Shown here: positions 6,363 through 6,909 of the stretch, one piece after another
Position numbering within the stretch: the stretch's first letter is position 1
How the letters are laid out: each line of letters opens with the position of its first letter
Assembly: GCA_011176655.1 (NCBI GenBank)
Contig: DUEB01000050.1
Location: 1-6,909 of the forward strand
From: Dehalococcoidia bacterium
Lineage (GTDB): Bacteria; Chloroflexota; Dehalococcoidia; Dehalococcoidales; UBA5760
DNA length: 6,909 bases
Reading direction: 5' to 3'
The notes under the pieces: generated by a model
The model's input: only the letters and a program-made list of their open reading frames with translations
The model's database searches: none
Told to the model about the DNA's origin: nothing
Translations under genes and position numbers: made by a program

Positions 6363-6381
6363 CCCAAATGACCCATTTGGG
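6363..6381. promoter_or_regulatory. Candidate operator: 8-bp perfect inverted repeat in the divergent region
   Basis: CCCAAATG (6363-6370) and CATTTGGG (6374-6381) are a perfect inverted repeat around a 3-base centre (ACC), about 75 bases before the helix-turn-helix gene and about 85 bases upstream of the leftward promoter's -35. The size suits a dimeric DNA-binding protein; the helix-turn-helix protein next door or the response regulator are obvious candidates. Two direct copies of ATTGGGA follow at 6389-6395 and 6412-6418. The sequence is too AT-centred and short to be a convincing terminator, and no T-run follows. Confidence 0.4.
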
Positions 6382-6445
6382 TGATTGTATTGGGAACTAA
6401 GATAAGGCAGAATTGGGAGAGGTGAGTTAAAGGTAGTTTAAGAGA

Positions 6446-6450
6446 GGAGG
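6446..6450 (+). promoter_or_regulatory. Shine-Dalgarno of the helix-turn-helix gene
   Basis: GGAGG within AGAGAGGAGG ends 5 bases before the ATG at 6456, an unusually complete ribosome binding site that settles this start codon. Confidence 0.75.
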
Positions 6451-6455
6451 CGGAG

Positions 6456-6698
6456 ATGGCAAATCATGAAGAGATCGCCCCGATGCTGACCACGAGCGAG
6501 GTGGCCCGCTTACTCAATGTACATATCAACACAGTGAGGCGATGGAGTAACCAGGGAGTACTTAAGACATACCGCATTGGTTCAAGAGGCGACCGACGTT
6601 TCCATCGGGAGGACATTACTGAGTTCCTTTCTCAGAAGTCCAGGATGGCCAAACTAGGTGCCGGACTGGAAGCCTTCTCCTCATTAGATCGGCTTTAG
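6456..6698 (+). CDS. Small excisionase/MerR-type helix-turn-helix DNA-binding protein
   Basis: An 80-residue protein made almost entirely of one winged helix-turn-helix of the HTH_17/excisionase type: LTTSEVARLLNVHINTVRRWSNQGVLKTYRIGSRGDRRFHREDITEFL (about residues 11-59 in all). TSEVARLLNV and INTVRRWSNQG form the two helices of the motif, KTYRIGSRGDRRF is the wing, and REDITEFL the capping helix. The last 20 residues (SRMAKLGAGLEAFSSLDRL) hold no recognisable domain and could mediate dimerisation. There is no phage integrase nearby, so a role as a chromosomal regulator is more likely than an excisionase. The response-regulator gene starts 69 bases downstream in the same direction, suggesting co-transcription. 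The inverted repeat at 6363-6381 could be its own operator. Confidence 0.87.
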   Translation: MANHEEIAPMLTTSEVARLLNVHINTVRRWSNQGVLKTYRIGSRGDRRFHREDITEFLSQKSRMAKLGAGLEAFSSLDRL

Positions 6699-6767
6699 TG
6701 GGTGACCGGGACTTGCCCGCAGCTTGTGATCGACAAAGCCAGGTAGTCTCGGAAAGAGAGGCAGGCA

Positions 6768-6909
6768 GTGAACAAAATCGTAGTAATGATTATTGACGAA
6801 GAAGCATTCTTCAGAGCCGGTGTGCGCCAGGTACTGGCCGAGCAGCCTGACTTTGAGGTGCTGGACTGTGACCCGACCGATGGCACGCTGGAGATGATTG
6901 ACAATCATC
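6768..6909 (+). CDS. Response regulator receiver domain, 3' truncated by window end
   Basis: 47 codons are visible. The protein starts MNKIVVMIIDEEAFFRAG and continues VRQVLAEQPDFEVLDCD, the usual first strand, acidic pocket (Asp10, Glu11, Glu12), first helix and second strand of a CheY-like receiver as seen in NarL/LuxR-type regulators. The phosphoacceptor Asp, expected near residue 55, and any output domain lie beyond the window. GTG 6768 is preferred because GAGAGG (6756-6761) lies 6 bases upstream and the full first beta strand is included; ATG 6786 would cut into that strand. The stretch after strand two (PTDGTLEMID) replaces the commoner A-x-N/D-G-x-E-A motif. The gene follows the helix-turn-helix gene in the same direction; a partner histidine kinase is not in view. 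Confidence 0.82.
   Translation, partial: MNKIVVMIIDEEAFFRAGVRQVLAEQPDFEVLDCDPTDGTLEMIDNH

Noticed and set aside
6014..6400. Plus-strand open frame opposite the leftward 128-residue gene, Ser/Ala/Leu-rich
   Set aside because: Its composition is the mirror of the Lys/Glu/Ala-rich leftward protein, and the leftward frame has a strong promoter and Shine-Dalgarno. I see no ribosome site for this one.
6707..6719. CGGG-ACTTG-CCCG small stem-loop after the helix-turn-helix gene
   Set aside because: Only four base pairs and no T-run follow; too weak to call a terminator, and the downstream gene is likely co-transcribed.

Overview
The window looks like a stretch of a bacterial chromosome, moderately GC-rich, and most likely from the Chloroflexota (Dehalococcoidia-like). 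That placement is an inference from three things: the style of a surface protein built of IPT/TIG-like repeats, a fibronectin-like domain and a C-terminal membrane anchor; a small leftward protein whose C-terminal domain resembles ones I associate with this phylum; and an excisionase-type helix-turn-helix gene beside a response regulator. No rRNA, tRNA, CRISPR array or insertion sequence was seen.

Left part (1-3895, all rightward, tightly packed): the 3' most of a dihydrolipoamide dehydrogenase gene (E3/L-protein), then lipB (octanoyltransferase), lipA (lipoyl synthase, overlapping lipB) and a folate-dependent formyltransferase/hydrolase-fold gene. LipB places octanoyl groups on carrier domains, LipA inserts the two sulfurs, and E3 reoxidises the resulting dihydrolipoyl arms. 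The fourth protein resembles the N-terminal 10-formyl-THF hydrolase domain of ALDH1L1 more than true Fmt. With lipoate genes beside it, a link to glycine cleavage and one-carbon metabolism is plausible but not shown. LipB has Glu where the family's catalytic Lys is expected, while keeping the catalytic Cys.

Middle (3896-5738): a 136-bp gap holds a good sigma-70-type promoter (TTGACG-N17-TATTAT) whose -10 lies inside a perfect 20-bp tandem duplication. The duplication copies both the -10 hexamer and an AGGAG element. Downstream is a 568-residue exported protein with a signal peptide, four IPT/TIG-like beta domains, one fibronectin-type domain and a C-terminal transmembrane anchor.

Right part (5739-6909): a convergent 52-bp gap, then a leftward gene for a 128-residue protein (a Lys/Glu/Ala-rich charged helix plus a small alpha/beta-like domain) with a near-consensus promoter and Shine-Dalgarno. 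A divergent regulatory region (6178-6455) carries an 8-bp perfect inverted repeat. Then come a rightward 80-residue helix-turn-helix protein and the first 47 codons of a response-regulator receiver domain, cut by the window end. The last two probably form a small regulatory unit.
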